63,257 nucleotides of DNA from Asticcacaulis biprosthecium C19 (GTDB taxonomy: Bacteria; Pseudomonadota; Alphaproteobacteria; Caulobacterales; Caulobacteraceae), in the NCBI RefSeq assembly GCF_000204015.1, contig NZ_GL883077.1, positions 697,687 through 760,943 on the forward strand, written 5' to 3'. The position numbers were made by a program, and so were the translations under genes. The notes under the pieces were generated by a model. It did not search any database. It was not told where the DNA came from and was given only the letters and a program-made list of their open reading frames with translations. Position 1 is the stretch's first letter. The number at the start of each line of letters is the position of its first letter. Of the stretch, positions 17,608 to 27,832 are shown piece after piece.

Positions 17608-18894
17608 ATGCACTTCAGGCACGCCGGTCTTGCCATAACAGGCTTCCTCGCCATGGCCAGTAGCACACTGGCTGAAGCGCCTCCGTCCTTGTCCGCTGCT
17701 GCGGCAAGTGCGCTGGACCGTGGAGATGCCGTCACCGGTGCGCGTCTGGCTTTAGCTGCGCTGCAAACTGACGCCCCACTGGCCGAAGCCCTGCTATTGG
17801 AAGCCGTGATGTCTGAACGGCCTGTTCTCGTCGAAACGGGCCGGGCAGCCTTCCCGAAGTACGAATCGAGAAGCGATGTTATTCCGGCTCACGCCCTGAT
17901 CGCCGCCGATGGTTCAAAAATAATGATCCTCACAAACGAACAGGACAGGGACGTAGAGGTTTCAGAGTTATACGCGTTGCCTTCAGGCCGATTGCTGTCG
18001 CGTCAGACGATCCCGCCTTGGAGTTATCTCGCCAGGTCACCCGACCTGGCGACTCTTATCGTTTGGGAACACGATCAGGTGACGTTGAAAGACGCTGTCT
18101 CCGGAGAAGGTCTGTTCGGTGTCACACTTGCTGAGCCCTACATGTACAGCTGGCAGGTTCCAAACGATCGAAGCCGGATGACAGCCATCGGCGACGACAT
18201 TCTACATATCTGGGATCCGGCGACGGGAAGCCATCACACAGAGAGCTTCCCTGAAAATAGCATTCGCGACCGGTCCTATCTTTCGCCCGACGGTCGTTTT
18301 CTTGCCGGAGAGCCGCAATGGAAGCCAGGATCCGATTTTTCCAAACAGATTTGGGATGTCGGCAGTCGCACTGTTAGACTAACCCTCACAGATAACGGAC
18401 CTATACGTGCTGCATTCACACAGGATAGCCGTTTCCTGGTCTCGTCAGAAAGTTCAGGTCGTTCCCGGGACTTTGGATGGGATTACGAGGTTCAGGTGTG
18501 GAATCTAGAAACCTTTGAGCCTGTGGGAAATCCGGTTATCCTAAAAGATGTCGATCAGGCTCAAACCTTGGATGGTGGTCGTTTGATTGCCCTTACACTT
18601 TACAAGTCCGTGCGTATCTTCGACGTTCGCACCCAGCGCATTGTGGGCGCGCCAGGCGCCATCTCCAATATCTCGCAGCCCGGTTGGCGTGACGAAGGTC
18701 CGGTGACGATCGATGGCCTACATGTCGTTCATACCTACAGACTGGATCCGCGCTTGAGGATGGCCCCCGCCGACCTTGTCGAGCAAGCCTGCCACCGGTG
18801 GGGCTTAAACAATCAACTGGTGCTCTCGCCTGCCGAGGCGTCCACGTACGGCGTCAAGAAGACGACGGACCCCTGCGAGCAAAAGGCCAACTGA
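17608..18894 (+). CDS. Secreted beta-propeller-like (WD40-type) protein of unknown function
   Basis: This 428-residue protein has a signal peptide (AGLAITGFLAMASSTLAEA) and repeating units such as DDILHIWDPATGSHH, SKQIWDVGSRTVRLTL, YEVQVWNLETFEPVG and SVRIFDVRTQRIVGA, the look of WD40/quinoprotein blades. The C-terminus ends CHRWGLNNQLVLSPAEASTYG and DPCEQ, a tail common in WD40-repeat proteins. Its codon use looks less GC-biased than its neighbours, which may point to later acquisition. No partner gene is evident. Confidence 0.6.
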   Translation: MHFRHAGLAITGFLAMASSTLAEAPPSLSAAAASALDRGDAVTGARLALAALQTDAPLAEALLLEAVMSERPVLVETGRAAFPKYESRSDVIPAHALIAADGSKIMILTNEQDRDVEVSELYALPSGRLLSRQTIPPWSYLARSPDLATLIVWEHDQVTLKDAVSGEGLFGVTLAEPYMYSWQVPNDRSRMTAIGDDILHIWDPATGSHHTESFPENSIRDRSYLSPDGRFLAGEPQWKPGSDFSKQIWDVGSRTVRLTLTDNGPIRAAFTQDSRFLVSSESSGRSRDFGWDYEVQVWNLETFEPVGNPVILKDVDQAQTLDGGRLIALTLYKSVRIFDVRTQRIVGAPGAISNISQPGWRDEGPVTIDGLHVVHTYRLDPRLRMAPADLVEQACHRWGLNNQLVLSPAEASTYGVKKTTDPCEQKAN

Positions 18895-19035
18895 CCTTGG
18901 CCCGCGCTGAACATCGCCTGGATAATTTCGAAAGGTTCGGGAATTCACCCGCCTTTCAGTGGGAAAAGGCGAACGTCGTTGCAAAAGCGGAAATCTTGTT
19001 TGCCTTCTGATCCGGCATGAACGACTCTGCTGTCC

Positions 19036-20451
19036 ATGGCCTCCAAGACGACTCTCAACGAAAAGAACCTCGAAGCGCTCGGCGCCGAACGTTTGGCCGC
19101 GCTTCTGATGGAGATCAGCGCCGGTAACGCCAATGCCAAGCGCCGGCTGCGCATGGAACTGGCCGGCGTCGAAAGTCCGGACAAGCTGGTCCACGAGATC
19201 CGCAAACGTCTGACCTCGATCGGCAATGCCACCACAAATATCGGTTGGCGCAGTCTGAAGGCCTTCAAGGCCGACCTGGACAGCCAGCGTCGGCTGATCG
19301 TCGATCAGGTGGCCAAGGCGTCGCCCGCCGACGCTTTGGACCTGTTGTGGCAATTCATCTTCTTCAGTGCGTCGGTGCTGGAACGGGCAAGCGACAAGTC
19401 CGGTGACGTCTTTGCCATCTTTCAGCAGGCCTGCGAGGACCTGGAGGCCATCGCCACTGCTGTTCGCCCGGAGGTGTCGGGCCTGATTGAAAAGGTGTCT
19501 TTCGCCGTGCTCATCAACAGCTATGGCCAGAACGACGCCCTGATCCCGATCCTGGCGCCGTTGTTGGGGCCTGACGGTCTGCGCGAAGTCCGTACACGGC
19601 TTCTGGCCAGCGGAAAGGCGGTTGAGGCCCGGCCTGCCGCCGGCACGCGCCGCATGTCGCGGTGGCGGCGTGGGCGGGTGCAGCAGCGTGAGGCGCTGCG
19701 CCGTTCGCGCCCGCGGATCCTGCATCAGGCCCTGCTGGAGATCGCCGACGCTCTGGGCGATGTCGACGCCTATATCGCTCTGCAGCCCGACATCCGTCAG
19801 CCCGACGTCGCCGCCGAGGTGGCGGAACGGCTGTTGGGGGCTGGGCGTGCTGAAGAGGCCTTGGCGGTGCTGGACAAGGCCAGGGGCGACCCAACAGCGG
19901 AATGGCAGACGCAGCGCCTCCAGGCCCTGGAAGCGCTGAATCGCGGTGAGGAGGCCCAGGCTTTCCGCCTCAAGGTCTTCCATGACAGCCTGAACCGCGA
20001 TGTTCTGAAGGCCTATTTGAAGCGGTTGGCGGACTTCGACGACGTTGAAGCCGAGGACGCGGCCATGGACTTTGTCCTTGCCTATCCCGACGTGCATGCC
20101 GCCCTGGAATTTTTGATCGCCTGGCCGTCGCTGGACCACGCCGCGCGGCTGGTCATCGCACGGTCAGGTGAGATCCGCGGCAAGGGTGAGGACATTGTGC
20201 CGGTCGCCGCCGAAAAGCTGACGGCGCGGTATCCCCTTGCGGCAACCCTGCTGTTGCGCCGGATGCTGGATGCCAATCTGGCCAACTACCGTGAGATCGA
20301 TCTGCTCCGGGCCTCAGAGCATTTCGACGAGGCTCGGCGGCTGGCGGCGCGGATCGAAGACTATGCCGGCTTCGAAACCCAGGACGCCTATGTCACGGAG
20401 CTGCGTATCCAGCACAGCCGCAAGCACGAGTTCTGGACCCTGGTGACATAA
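19036..20451 (+). CDS. DUF6880-like protein
   Basis: This 471-residue soluble, helix-rich protein begins MASKTTLNEKNLEALGAERLAAL and continues AKRRLRMELAG, a strong resemblance to proteins annotated DUF6880. The middle holds an Arg-rich stretch (RMSRWRRGRVQQREALRRSR) followed by helical-repeat-like text (VAERLLGAGRAEEALAVLDK). The C-terminus ends TELRIQHSRKHEFWTLV, also typical of the family. The function is unknown; helical repeats suggest protein or nucleic-acid binding. Confidence 0.7.
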   Translation: MASKTTLNEKNLEALGAERLAALLMEISAGNANAKRRLRMELAGVESPDKLVHEIRKRLTSIGNATTNIGWRSLKAFKADLDSQRRLIVDQVAKASPADALDLLWQFIFFSASVLERASDKSGDVFAIFQQACEDLEAIATAVRPEVSGLIEKVSFAVLINSYGQNDALIPILAPLLGPDGLREVRTRLLASGKAVEARPAAGTRRMSRWRRGRVQQREALRRSRPRILHQALLEIADALGDVDAYIALQPDIRQPDVAAEVAERLLGAGRAEEALAVLDKARGDPTAEWQTQRLQALEALNRGEEAQAFRLKVFHDSLNRDVLKAYLKRLADFDDVEAEDAAMDFVLAYPDVHAALEFLIAWPSLDHAARLVIARSGEIRGKGEDIVPVAAEKLTARYPLAATLLLRRMLDANLANYREIDLLRASEHFDEARRLAARIEDYAGFETQDAYVTELRIQHSRKHEFWTLVT

Positions 20452-20535
20452 GCCATCTTGGGTGGTGAGCAATGAGCGCTTGCCAGATGACGAGAAGTGG
20501 CGCGAAGCTGAAAAAACAGCGAAGGATACCTGCCT

Positions 20536-21015
20536 ATGCGCGCCCATCTCTCTGTCGCTGTCATGGGGCTATGCGCCCTGCTGGCGGCATGCAAGGCCCC
20601 GCCTGTGACGTCGCCTGACGAGGTCAAGATCGACGGGAAAACCTCGTCACAATGGGAAGCTGAGGCCGACAAGGCGATTGCCGAAACCGATGCCACGCCG
20701 CCGCCGGAAAGCCAGCAAGCGCCAAAGCCGGTGACGACAAATCCCGGCACGATTTCGGCCGGGCCTTACCTGTGCGCTGTCTTTGTCGATCGCCTGCAAA
20801 ACGCACCGGGGTTCACCGTTAATGGCGACGGCAGCTACACCCATGACCAAGGCTCAAAGGGCGCGATCTCACGCGATGCGACGGGTCTGGTCCTGTTCTC
20901 CGGCGGGGCGCTGGACGGGCGGGCGGCGAAGTACGAGGTTGACCTGGGTGGCCGTCCGACGCTGCGGCTTTATGACGAAAGCCGCAGCCGGACGGTTATC
21001 GATTGCCAGAAATAG
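20536..21015 (+). CDS. Putative lipoprotein
   Basis: This 159-residue protein has a lipobox (LCALLAAC, Cys19) at the end of a hydrophobic signal. A Pro-rich linker and a C-terminal domain follow, containing FTVNGDGSYTH, GLVLFSGGALDGRAAKY and LYDESRSRTVIDCQK. The C-terminal text resembles an uncharacterised domain of small secreted alphaproteobacterial proteins. Its role is unknown. It is convergent with the small membrane-protein gene at 21017. Confidence 0.75.
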   Translation: MRAHLSVAVMGLCALLAACKAPPVTSPDEVKIDGKTSSQWEAEADKAIAETDATPPPESQQAPKPVTTNPGTISAGPYLCAVFVDRLQNAPGFTVNGDGSYTHDQGSKGAISRDATGLVLFSGGALDGRAAKYEVDLGGRPTLRLYDESRSRTVIDCQK

Positions 21016-21016
21016 C

Positions 21017-21235
21017 TTAAACGTGGCGTGGACGGCGCTTGGCGACCATCAGGCCCAAGGCAGCGAGGGCAGCGATACCAATGGCCGTGCCGGGCCGGCG
21101 TTCGACGAAATCGCGTATCGGCGCGGGGAGTTTACTGATCAGGTGACCGCCGGGGAGCTTGTTGAGGAAGCTCTCGCGCGGGGCACCGGACTGGGTCGGC
21201 GCGGGGGTGGCGGCAGAGGTTTTTTGACCAAACAT
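21017..21235 (-). CDS. Small single-pass membrane protein
   Basis: A 72-residue frame starts at ATG 21235, 6 nt after an AGGAG ribosome-binding site. The N-terminal half is hydrophilic, then FVERRPGTAIGIAALAALGL leads into one transmembrane helix and ends KRRPRHV. The shape recalls the C-terminal anchor of DUF883/ElaB-type ribosome-associated proteins, but it is too short to assign. Confidence 0.6.
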   Translation of the reverse strand: MFGQKTSAATPAPTQSGAPRESFLNKLPGGHLISKLPAPIRDFVERRPGTAIGIAALAALGLMVAKRRPRHV

Positions 21236-21348
21236 GAGGGAGCTCCTGTGTATCGGGCCGCGTTGCACGGCCTTCCGCGACAGGACTACCATGCCCCCCA
21301 ATAAGGCTTCCGCGCGTAATCCGGCGGTTTGAATCAGGATGTCATCAA

Positions 21349-21383
21349 GAAAAAAGGCGGCGCCTTGCGGAACCGCCTTTTTG
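21349..21383. terminator. Bidirectional intrinsic terminator (gltDB end)
   Basis: AAAAAAGGCGG (21350-21360) pairs with CCGCCTTTTT (21373-21382). Read on the minus strand it gives a GC stem followed by a T-run, a good terminator for gltB. On the plus strand it also has a T-run. Confidence 0.75.
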
Positions 21384-21393
21384 TCTTGCAGAC

Positions 21394-21450
21394 GCCTCAT
21401 GTTTATCCAAAAAGTGCGAAGAACGTTCCTGGCACTTTTTGGCATGAGGC
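21394..21450. repeat. Long hairpin just after gltB
   Basis: GCCTCATG (21394-21401) pairs with 21443-21450 and CCAAAAAGTGC (21407-21417) pairs with 21432-21442, giving 19 paired bases next to the gltB stop. It is probably an intergenic palindromic repeat or a transcript-stabilising 3' hairpin. Confidence 0.65.
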
Positions 21451-21451
21451 T

Positions 21452-24400
21452 TTAAGCCGACGCCTTTTCCAGTCGTTCCTGGATGGCCAGGATCTCGTTC
21501 GGCATGACCTCGACAAAGGCCGCCAGGCTGTGCTCCCAGTCGTCCAGGATAGCCTGGCCGCGCGGCGACAGGGTCTTAGCGACATGCTTGGCGATCAGCG
21601 CCTTCAGATTGGCCGCGTTCTTGTCCGGCACGGCGCGCAGCGTGATGCCTTCGTGGTTCACGTAGGCTGTCAGCGTCTTGTCCGGGTCGTAGACATAGGC
21701 GACGCCACCGGTCATGCCGGCGCCGAAGTTCATGCCGACCTTGCCCAGGATCACCACCTGGCCCCCGTCATATATTCGCAGCCGTGCGCGCCGACGCCTT
21801 CGACCACGGCGGTGGCGCCGGAGTTACGGACGCAGAAGCGCTCACCGGCGGCACCGGCGATGTACAGCTGGCCCGAGGTCGCACCGTATAGGATGGTGTT
21901 GCCGGCCAGGGCCTGGTTGTCGTGCCACACCTTGGGGCGGACCACGATGGTGGCGCCCGACAGGCCCTTGCCGACATAGTCGTTGGCTTCACCGATCAGG
22001 TTGATCGTCAGGCCCTTGACGGCAAAGGCGCCCAGCGACTGACCGGCCGAACCGCGCAGGTCCAGGGTCAGGTGACCTTCGTCCAGCGTATTCCCGAACT
22101 TGCGCACCAGCTCCGACGAGGTCCGGGTGCCGACCGCACGCATGGTGTTGCGTACCTCGTGGGTCAGTTCCATCTTCTCGCCGCGTTCCAGCAACGGGCC
22201 GGCATCGCGGACGATCTGGGCATCCAGCGTATCGGCGACCGCATTGCGTTCGTCGGCCGGCGTGATCGGCGCGGTCGGGTCCATCTCGACCTTGACCAGC
22301 AGCGGGTTGAGGTCGAGGTCGTCGAGGTGGGCGCCACCGCGCGACACCTGATGCAGCATGTCGGTGCGGCCAACGGCTTCCTGAAGACTGCGCAGGCCCA
22401 GCAGAGCCAGGATTTCGCGCACTTCCTCGGCGATGAAGGTGAACAGGTTGACCACCTTGTCCGGCGTGCCGGTGAACTTGGCGCGCAGGCGCTCGTCCTG
22501 GACGCAAACCCCGACCGGGCAGGTGTTTGACTGGCACTGACGCACCATCAGACAGCCCATGGCCACCAGAGACGCCGTGCCGATACCGAACTCTTCGGCG
22601 CCCAGCATAGCTGCGATCACGATGTCGCGGCCGGTCCGCATACCGCCATCGGCGCGCAGCCGGATCTGGCCGCGCAGGTTGTTCAGGGTCAGGACCTGGT
22701 GGGCTTCCGACAGGCCCAGTTCGAACGGCAGGCCGGCGAACTTGACCGAGCTGAGCGGCGAGGCGCCGGTGCCGCCGACATTGCCGGCGACCAGGATGGC
22801 GTCGGCCTTGGCTTTGGCGACGCCGGCCGCAACTGCGCCGATGCCCGACTGCGACACCAGTTTCACGGTGACGCGGGCGATCGGGTTGATCTGCTTCAGG
22901 TCATAGATCAACTGGGCCAGGTCTTCGATCGAATAGATGTCGTGGTGCGGCGGTGGCGAGATCAGGCCGACACCTGGCGTCGAGTGACGCATGCGGGCGA
23001 TGAATTCGGTGACCTTGAAGCCCGGAAGTTGGCCGCCTTCGCCGGGCTTGGCGCCCTGGGCGACCTTGATCTCGATTTCGCGGCACTGGTTGAGGTATTC
23101 CGCCGTCACACCGAAGCGGCCCGAAGCGATCTGCTTGATGGCCGAGTTCGGGTTGTCGCCGTTGGGGCGGCGGTTGTAGCGTTCCGGATCTTCGCCGCCT
23201 TCACCCGACACCGAACGGGCGCCGATGCGGTTCATGGCGATGTTCAGCGTCTCGTGGGCCTCAGGCGAAAGCGCGCCCAGGGACATGCCCGGTGTAACGA
23301 AGCGCTTGCGGATTTCGTTGACGCTTTCGACCTCTTCGATCGAAACGGCGGCGTTCTTGGTCTGCCAGTTGAGCAGGTCGCGCGGCGCCGTCGGGTGCGT
23401 CTTCGACATCTTGTGGACCAGCTCGGAATAGCGCTTGAAGGTCTCATAGTCCTTCTTGGTCGTGGCTTCCTGCAGCAGGTGGATCAGCTTGGGCTGGTAG
23501 TAGTGGGTCTCGCCGGCGGCGCGCATCTTGTAGAAGCCGCCGATATCGACGATCGGACGCTTGGCGCCGAAGGCCTTGGCGTGCAGCTCGGACAGCTTCT
23601 GCTCGATGCCGCTGAGGCCGATGCCCGAGATGCGCGAGGTCACGCCCGGGAAGTATTCTGCGACCAGGGCGCGCGACAGGCCCAGGGCTTCGAATTCATA
23701 GCCGCCGCGATAGGACGAGATGATCGAGATGCCCTTCTTGGCCAGGATCTTCATCAGACCGGCTTCGATCGACTTTTTGTAGTTTAGGAAGGCCTTGTGC
23801 TCGTCCAGGCCGGCATAGCGGCCGGCGGCCAGACGTTCCTGCAGCAGTTCCAGCGACAGGTAAGGGTTGATCGCCGTGGCACCCACGCCGACCAGAACCG
23901 CAAAGGCATGCGGGTCCATGGTTTCGGACGAACGGACGACCAGCGACACGAAGGAGCGCAGGCCCTTCTGGACCAGGCGCGAATGGACGGCAGCGGCGGC
24001 GAGGATCGCCGGCACGCCGATGCGGCCTTCGCCCAGGGCTTCGTCGGTCAGCACGATCATGCTGGCCTTGTCGTCCGCCACGGCCTTGACGGCCTCGTCG
24101 CGCAGACGTTCCAGTGCGCCCTTCAGACCCTTGCCGGCGCCGACCTCGTCGGTGGCGAAGGTGGCGTCCAGCTTGGCGACCTTGCCTGCCGTGTCGAAGG
24201 TGATCATGCGCTCGTACATGAGCGTGGTCAGGAAGGGGCTTTCCAGCACGAAGACATCGGTCTGGGCCTCATCCTCGGCCAGAATGTTGCCGAGGTTCTT
24301 GAAACGCGTCTTCAGGGACATGCCCTGGGCTTCGCGTAGTGGGTCAATCGGCGGGTTGGTCACCTGGGCGAAGTTCTGGCGGAAGAAGTGGGCCAGGGGG

Positions 24401-25977
24401 CGCCACTGTTCCGACAGGACGGCCAGGGGCGTGTCGTCGCCCATGGAGCCGATGGCTTCCTTGCCATCCTTGACCATGGCGTCCAGCACCGTGTCGAGGT
24501 CTTCCAGGGTAAAGCCGGCGGCGATCTGGCGGCGGCGTAGCTCTTCGCCGTCATAGGACCGCGGCTCCGGACCCGGTGCGATCAGTGGCTCCAGCTCGAT
24601 CATGTTGTCCAGCCAGCCACGGTAGTCGTGCTTGCTGGCCAGGGCCTCGATGATGTCGTTCTCGGAGAAGAACTTGCCTTCCTGCAGGTCGACACCAATC
24701 ATCCGGCCGGGTGCGATGTGGATGCGGCGCAGGATGCGGTCTTCGGCCACGCCGGTCATGCCGGCTTCGGAGCCGACGATCAGCAGGCCATCACGGGTTT
24801 CGGTGACGCGCAGCGGACGCAGGCCGTTGCGGTCCTTGCCGGCGATGACCCAGCGGCCGTCGGTGGCGCAGATGGCGGCCGGGCCGTCCCACGGTTCCAT
24901 GACGGAGTTGCAATAGGCATAGAGCGCCTTGTGCGAATCCGATACGGTGGTGTCGTTGGCGACGGCTTCGGGGATCAGTAGGGCCTTGGTCATCGGCGCC
25001 GAACGGCCGGCGCGGACCAGCAGTTCGAAGACGTTGTCGAGCGCGGCCGAGTCGGATCCACGCGGCTGGATGACCGGCTTCACGTCAGAGGCCTGGTCGC
25101 CAAAGGTGGTCGCCGCCATGCGGATCTCGTGCGACTTCATCCAGTTGACGTTGCCGCGCAGGGTGTTGATCTCGCCGTTGTGGGCCAGCATTCGGAAGGG
25201 TTGCGCCAGGCGCCATTCCGGGAAGGTGTTGGTCGAGAAGCGCTGGTGGAAGATGGCCACGCTGGAGATGAAGCGCGGGTCCTTCAGGTCGAGATAGAAG
25301 TCGTCGACCAGTTCGGCGCGGAACATGCCCTTGTAGATCAGGGTCTTGGCCGAGAAGGAGCAGAGGTAGCAGTCGAGATTGGCTTCATCGACGCGCTTTT
25401 CGATGCGGCGGCGGCACAGGAACATGGCGCGTTCCAGCGCTTCGCCTTCCAGGCCGTCGGGGGCCGCCATCATGATCTGCTCGATTTCCGGGCGCGTCGA
25501 CATGGCGCGGCTGCCCAGTTGCGAGACGTCCACCGGCGGCTGACGCCAGCCATAGAGGTAGAAGCCCGAACGCAGGATTTCGGATTCGACGATGGTCCGG
25601 GCCGATTCCTGAGCGCCGATGTCCGAACGCGGCAGGAAAACCTGGCCGACCAGAACCGGGCCCGAGCGCGGGGTGTGGCCGATATTGCGGACCTGCTCGC
25701 GGAAGAAGTCCTGCGGCACATTGATCATGATTCCGGCGCCGTCGCCGGACTTGCCGTCGGCGTCGACAGCGCCGCGGTGGAACAGGGCCTTCAGCGCCTT
25801 GACCGCCAGGTCGACGACGTCGCGTCGGGGCTGGCCGTCGATGGCGCAGACCACGCCGACGCCGCAGGCGGAGATTTCGGTGGCCGGATCGTAGGCGTGG
25901 CCGTCTATGAGACGCTGACGCTGGTCCTGGTAGTGCTTGTAGGAATCAAACACTTGTTGGTCAGAAGAATTTTGCAT
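21452..25977 (-). CDS. gltB: Glutamate synthase large subunit, frameshifted near the 3' end
   Basis: The frames together encode about 1,508 residues, the normal length. Cys38 (ISACGVGVV) is the N-terminal nucleophile exposed after propeptide cleavage for glutamine hydrolysis. CLMVRQCQSNTCPVGVC carries the 3Fe-4S cysteines, and GSLGALSPEAHE-type and GGMRTGRD elements mark the FMN/synthase domain. The main frame ends prematurely at 21751 after CEYMTGARW. One extra G in the GGGGG run (21762-21766, C-run on the plus strand) restores TGGQVVILGKVGMNFGAGM and the last ~100 residues of the beta-helix domain. It partners GltD, encoded 2 nt upstream, to make two glutamates from glutamine and 2-oxoglutarate. 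Confidence 0.92.
21762..21766 (-). other. Frameshift site in gltB (G5 homopolymer)
   Basis: The minus strand reads ATGACGGGGGCCAGGTGG. Inserting one G gives Met-Thr-Gly-Gly-Gln-Val-Val, the family sequence, and joins the two open frames exactly. It is either a base-call error in a homopolymer or a real truncating mutation. Confidence 0.85.
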
Positions 25978-25979
25978 AA

Positions 25980-27461
25980 CTATTCCGCAGCTCCCGCATG
26001 AAGGCTCTCTGGGAGCGAAGTGACATCATCATTGGCCGGCTGTGCCAGCAGTTCGGTCGAGAGGTAGTGGTGGATATCGGCGGCGGCGTCCTGGCCTTCG
26101 CGCACGGCCCACACGACCAGCGAAGCGCCACGGACAATATCCCCGGCAGCGAAGACACCCGATACCGTGGTCTGGAACTCACCGGCCATGGTTTTCAAGG
26201 TGCCCCAGCGGGTAACCTCCAGGCCGGGCTCATTGAACATGACCGGCAGGTTTTCCGGCTCAAAGCCCAGGGCCTCGATGATCAGGTCGGCCGGCAGGTC
26301 AGCCTCGGCGCCATGGATATCCTCGATGCCCTGACGGCCTTGGGCGTCCGGGGTGGTCAGGCGCATGCGCTGGATGCGCAGGCCAGCGACCGTGCCGTGG
26401 TTGTCCAGAATGGCCTTGGGCGCCGACAGCCATTCGAAACGCACGCCTTCTTCTTCGGCGTTCGACACTTCACGGTCTGAGCCCGGCATGTTGGCGCGGT
26501 CGCGGCGGTAGACGCAGGTGACGGACTTGGCGCCCTGGCGGATGGCGGTACGTACGCAGTCCATGGCGGTGTCGCCGCCGCCGACCACGACGACATTCTT
26601 GCCATCGGCGTTGAGCTTGCCGCTGTTGAAATCGGCGATGTCGTCGCCGAAGCTGATCTTGTTGGCGGTGATCAGATAGTCGAGCGCGGCGATGACGCCG
26701 GTCGGATTGGCGGTGGGAACGCTGAGGCGGCGCGCCTTGTAGACGCCGGTGGCGACCAGGATGGCGTCGTGCTTTTCGCGCAGTTCTTCAAAGGTGATGT
26801 CCTCGCCGATGTTGCAGTTCATCACGAATTCAACACCCGACTGGGCCAGGCGGTCCGTGCGGCGGGCGACGACGTGCTTTTCCAGTTTGAACGACGGAAT
26901 CCCGTAGACCAGCAGGCCGCCGGCGCGGTCGTAGCGGTCATAGATGGTGACCTTGTAGCCGAGCGTGCGCAGACGGTCGGCCGCAGCGATACCGGCCGGC
27001 CCGGCGCCGATGATGGCGATGCTCTGCGACCGCTCGATTTCCGGCTCGATCGGTTGAATCCAGCCCTCTTCGAAGGCCATGTCGTTGATGTAGCGTTCAA
27101 CGCTGCCGATGGTGACGTTTTCCCAGCCCGACTGTTCCAGGACGCACGAACCTTCACACAGGCGGTCCTGCGGGCAGATGCGGCCGCAGATTTCCGGCAG
27201 GGTCGATGTCGCCGCCGACAGCTCATAGGCTTCCTGCGGGCGGCCCTCGGCGGTCAGGCGCAGCCAGTCGGGGATGTTGTTCGACAGCGGGCAGCCGTGC
27301 TGGCAGAAGGGCACGCCGCACTGGGCGCAACGCGAGGCCTGATGCGAAGCATGTGTGGGTTTGAAGTCCGAATAGATCTCATTGAAGTTGGCGACGCGTA
27401 CTGTCGCATCGGTCTTCGCCGGACCCTTTTTGACCTCGACCACAAAGCGGTTCGTATCCAT
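25980..27461 (-). CDS. gltD: Glutamate synthase small subunit
   Basis: This 493-residue flavoprotein supplies NADPH electrons to GltB. The N-terminal Fe-S cysteines are present (CAQCGVPFCQHGCPLSNNIP near residue 45, then CGRICPQDRLCEGSC). The FAD motif is IIGAGPAGIAAADRL and the NADPH motif VVGGGDTAMDC. It is the first gene of the pair, so the order is gltD-gltB with a 2-nt gap, the reverse of the enterobacterial gltBD order. A sigma54-type promoter candidate lies about 200 nt upstream. Confidence 0.95.
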   Translation of the reverse strand: MDTNRFVVEVKKGPAKTDATVRVANFNEIYSDFKPTHASHQASRCAQCGVPFCQHGCPLSNNIPDWLRLTAEGRPQEAYELSAATSTLPEICGRICPQDRLCEGSCVLEQSGWENVTIGSVERYINDMAFEEGWIQPIEPEIERSQSIAIIGAGPAGIAAADRLRTLGYKVTIYDRYDRAGGLLVYGIPSFKLEKHVVARRTDRLAQSGVEFVMNCNIGEDITFEELREKHDAILVATGVYKARRLSVPTANPTGVIAALDYLITANKISFGDDIADFNSGKLNADGKNVVVVGGGDTAMDCVRTAIRQGAKSVTCVYRRDRANMPGSDREVSNAEEEGVRFEWLSAPKAILDNHGTVAGLRIQRMRLTTPDAQGRQGIEDIHGAEADLPADLIIEALGFEPENLPVMFNEPGLEVTRWGTLKTMAGEFQTTVSGVFAAGDIVRGASLVVWAVREGQDAAADIHHYLSTELLAQPANDDVTSLPESLHAGAAE

Positions 27462-27608
27462 CGCATAAACCCTTAACTATGCCGTATTAGTCGGCTGTGA
27501 CAGCCGCCGGCGGCTTTAAGCCGAAAAGCCCCGGCGGTGAAAGGAAAAATTGTAACTGTCGCCACCCTGCCGCGCCGAATTATCCGGTCTATGACAAAAA
27601 TGCCGTGG

Positions 27609-27626
27609 TGGTATCGTGAGATACCA
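27609..27626. promoter_or_regulatory. Palindromic operator candidate in the gltDB leader
   Basis: TGGTATC and GATACCA form a perfect 7-bp inverted repeat with a GTGA spacer, about 20 nt downstream of the expected start from the sigma54-like promoter. The owner protein is unknown. Confidence 0.4.
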
Positions 27627-27655
27627 TGTCTTTAGCAGGGTTATTTGCCCGATTG

Positions 27656-27671
27656 AGCAAAAATCCTGCCA
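27656..27671 (-). promoter_or_regulatory. Sigma54-type (-24/-12) promoter candidate for gltDB
   Basis: On the minus strand the sequence reads TGGCAGGATTTTTGCT. Against the consensus TGGCACG-N4-TTGCW it has the exact -24 GG and -12 GC spacing and one mismatch in the defined positions. Nitrogen control of glutamate synthase by RpoN and an NtrC-type activator would make sense. No NtrC site was identified. Confidence 0.55.
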
Positions 27672-27770
27672 TTTCGTTGTTCGGCCGCAAGTTTTCACCG
27701 CTATGGGCCATGCTATCCGGGCTTTGCGACCAAAATCCGCCCCCGCCCGCGGGGTATCTTAACATGCGAA

Positions 27771-27806
27771 CCCCCTCGTCGCTGGGTAGCGCGAGGGGGA
27801 CCTTTT
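27771..27806. terminator. Probable terminator after amtB
   Basis: CCCCCTCG (27771-27778) pairs with CGAGGGGG (27792-27799) around a 13-nt loop. On the plus strand CCTTTT follows; on the minus strand (the amtB direction) a weaker TTCGCATGTT follows. Confidence 0.55.
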
Positions 27807-27832
27807 GAACTCGGCACTGATGTCGTTTCGGA

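Larger units (their letters stand above)
27462..27832. other. 371-bp regulatory region between gltD and amtB
   Basis: No gene is seen. Both flanking genes read leftward, so this is the gltDB promoter region and the amtB 3' region. It holds a terminator-like hairpin, a sigma54-like element and a perfect TGGTATC-GTGA-GATACCA palindrome (27609-27626), described separately. Confidence 0.6.

Noticed and set aside
18805-20139. 444-residue antisense frame over the DUF6880-like gene
   Set aside because: The plus-strand gene has a family match; the minus frame also runs into the upstream gene.
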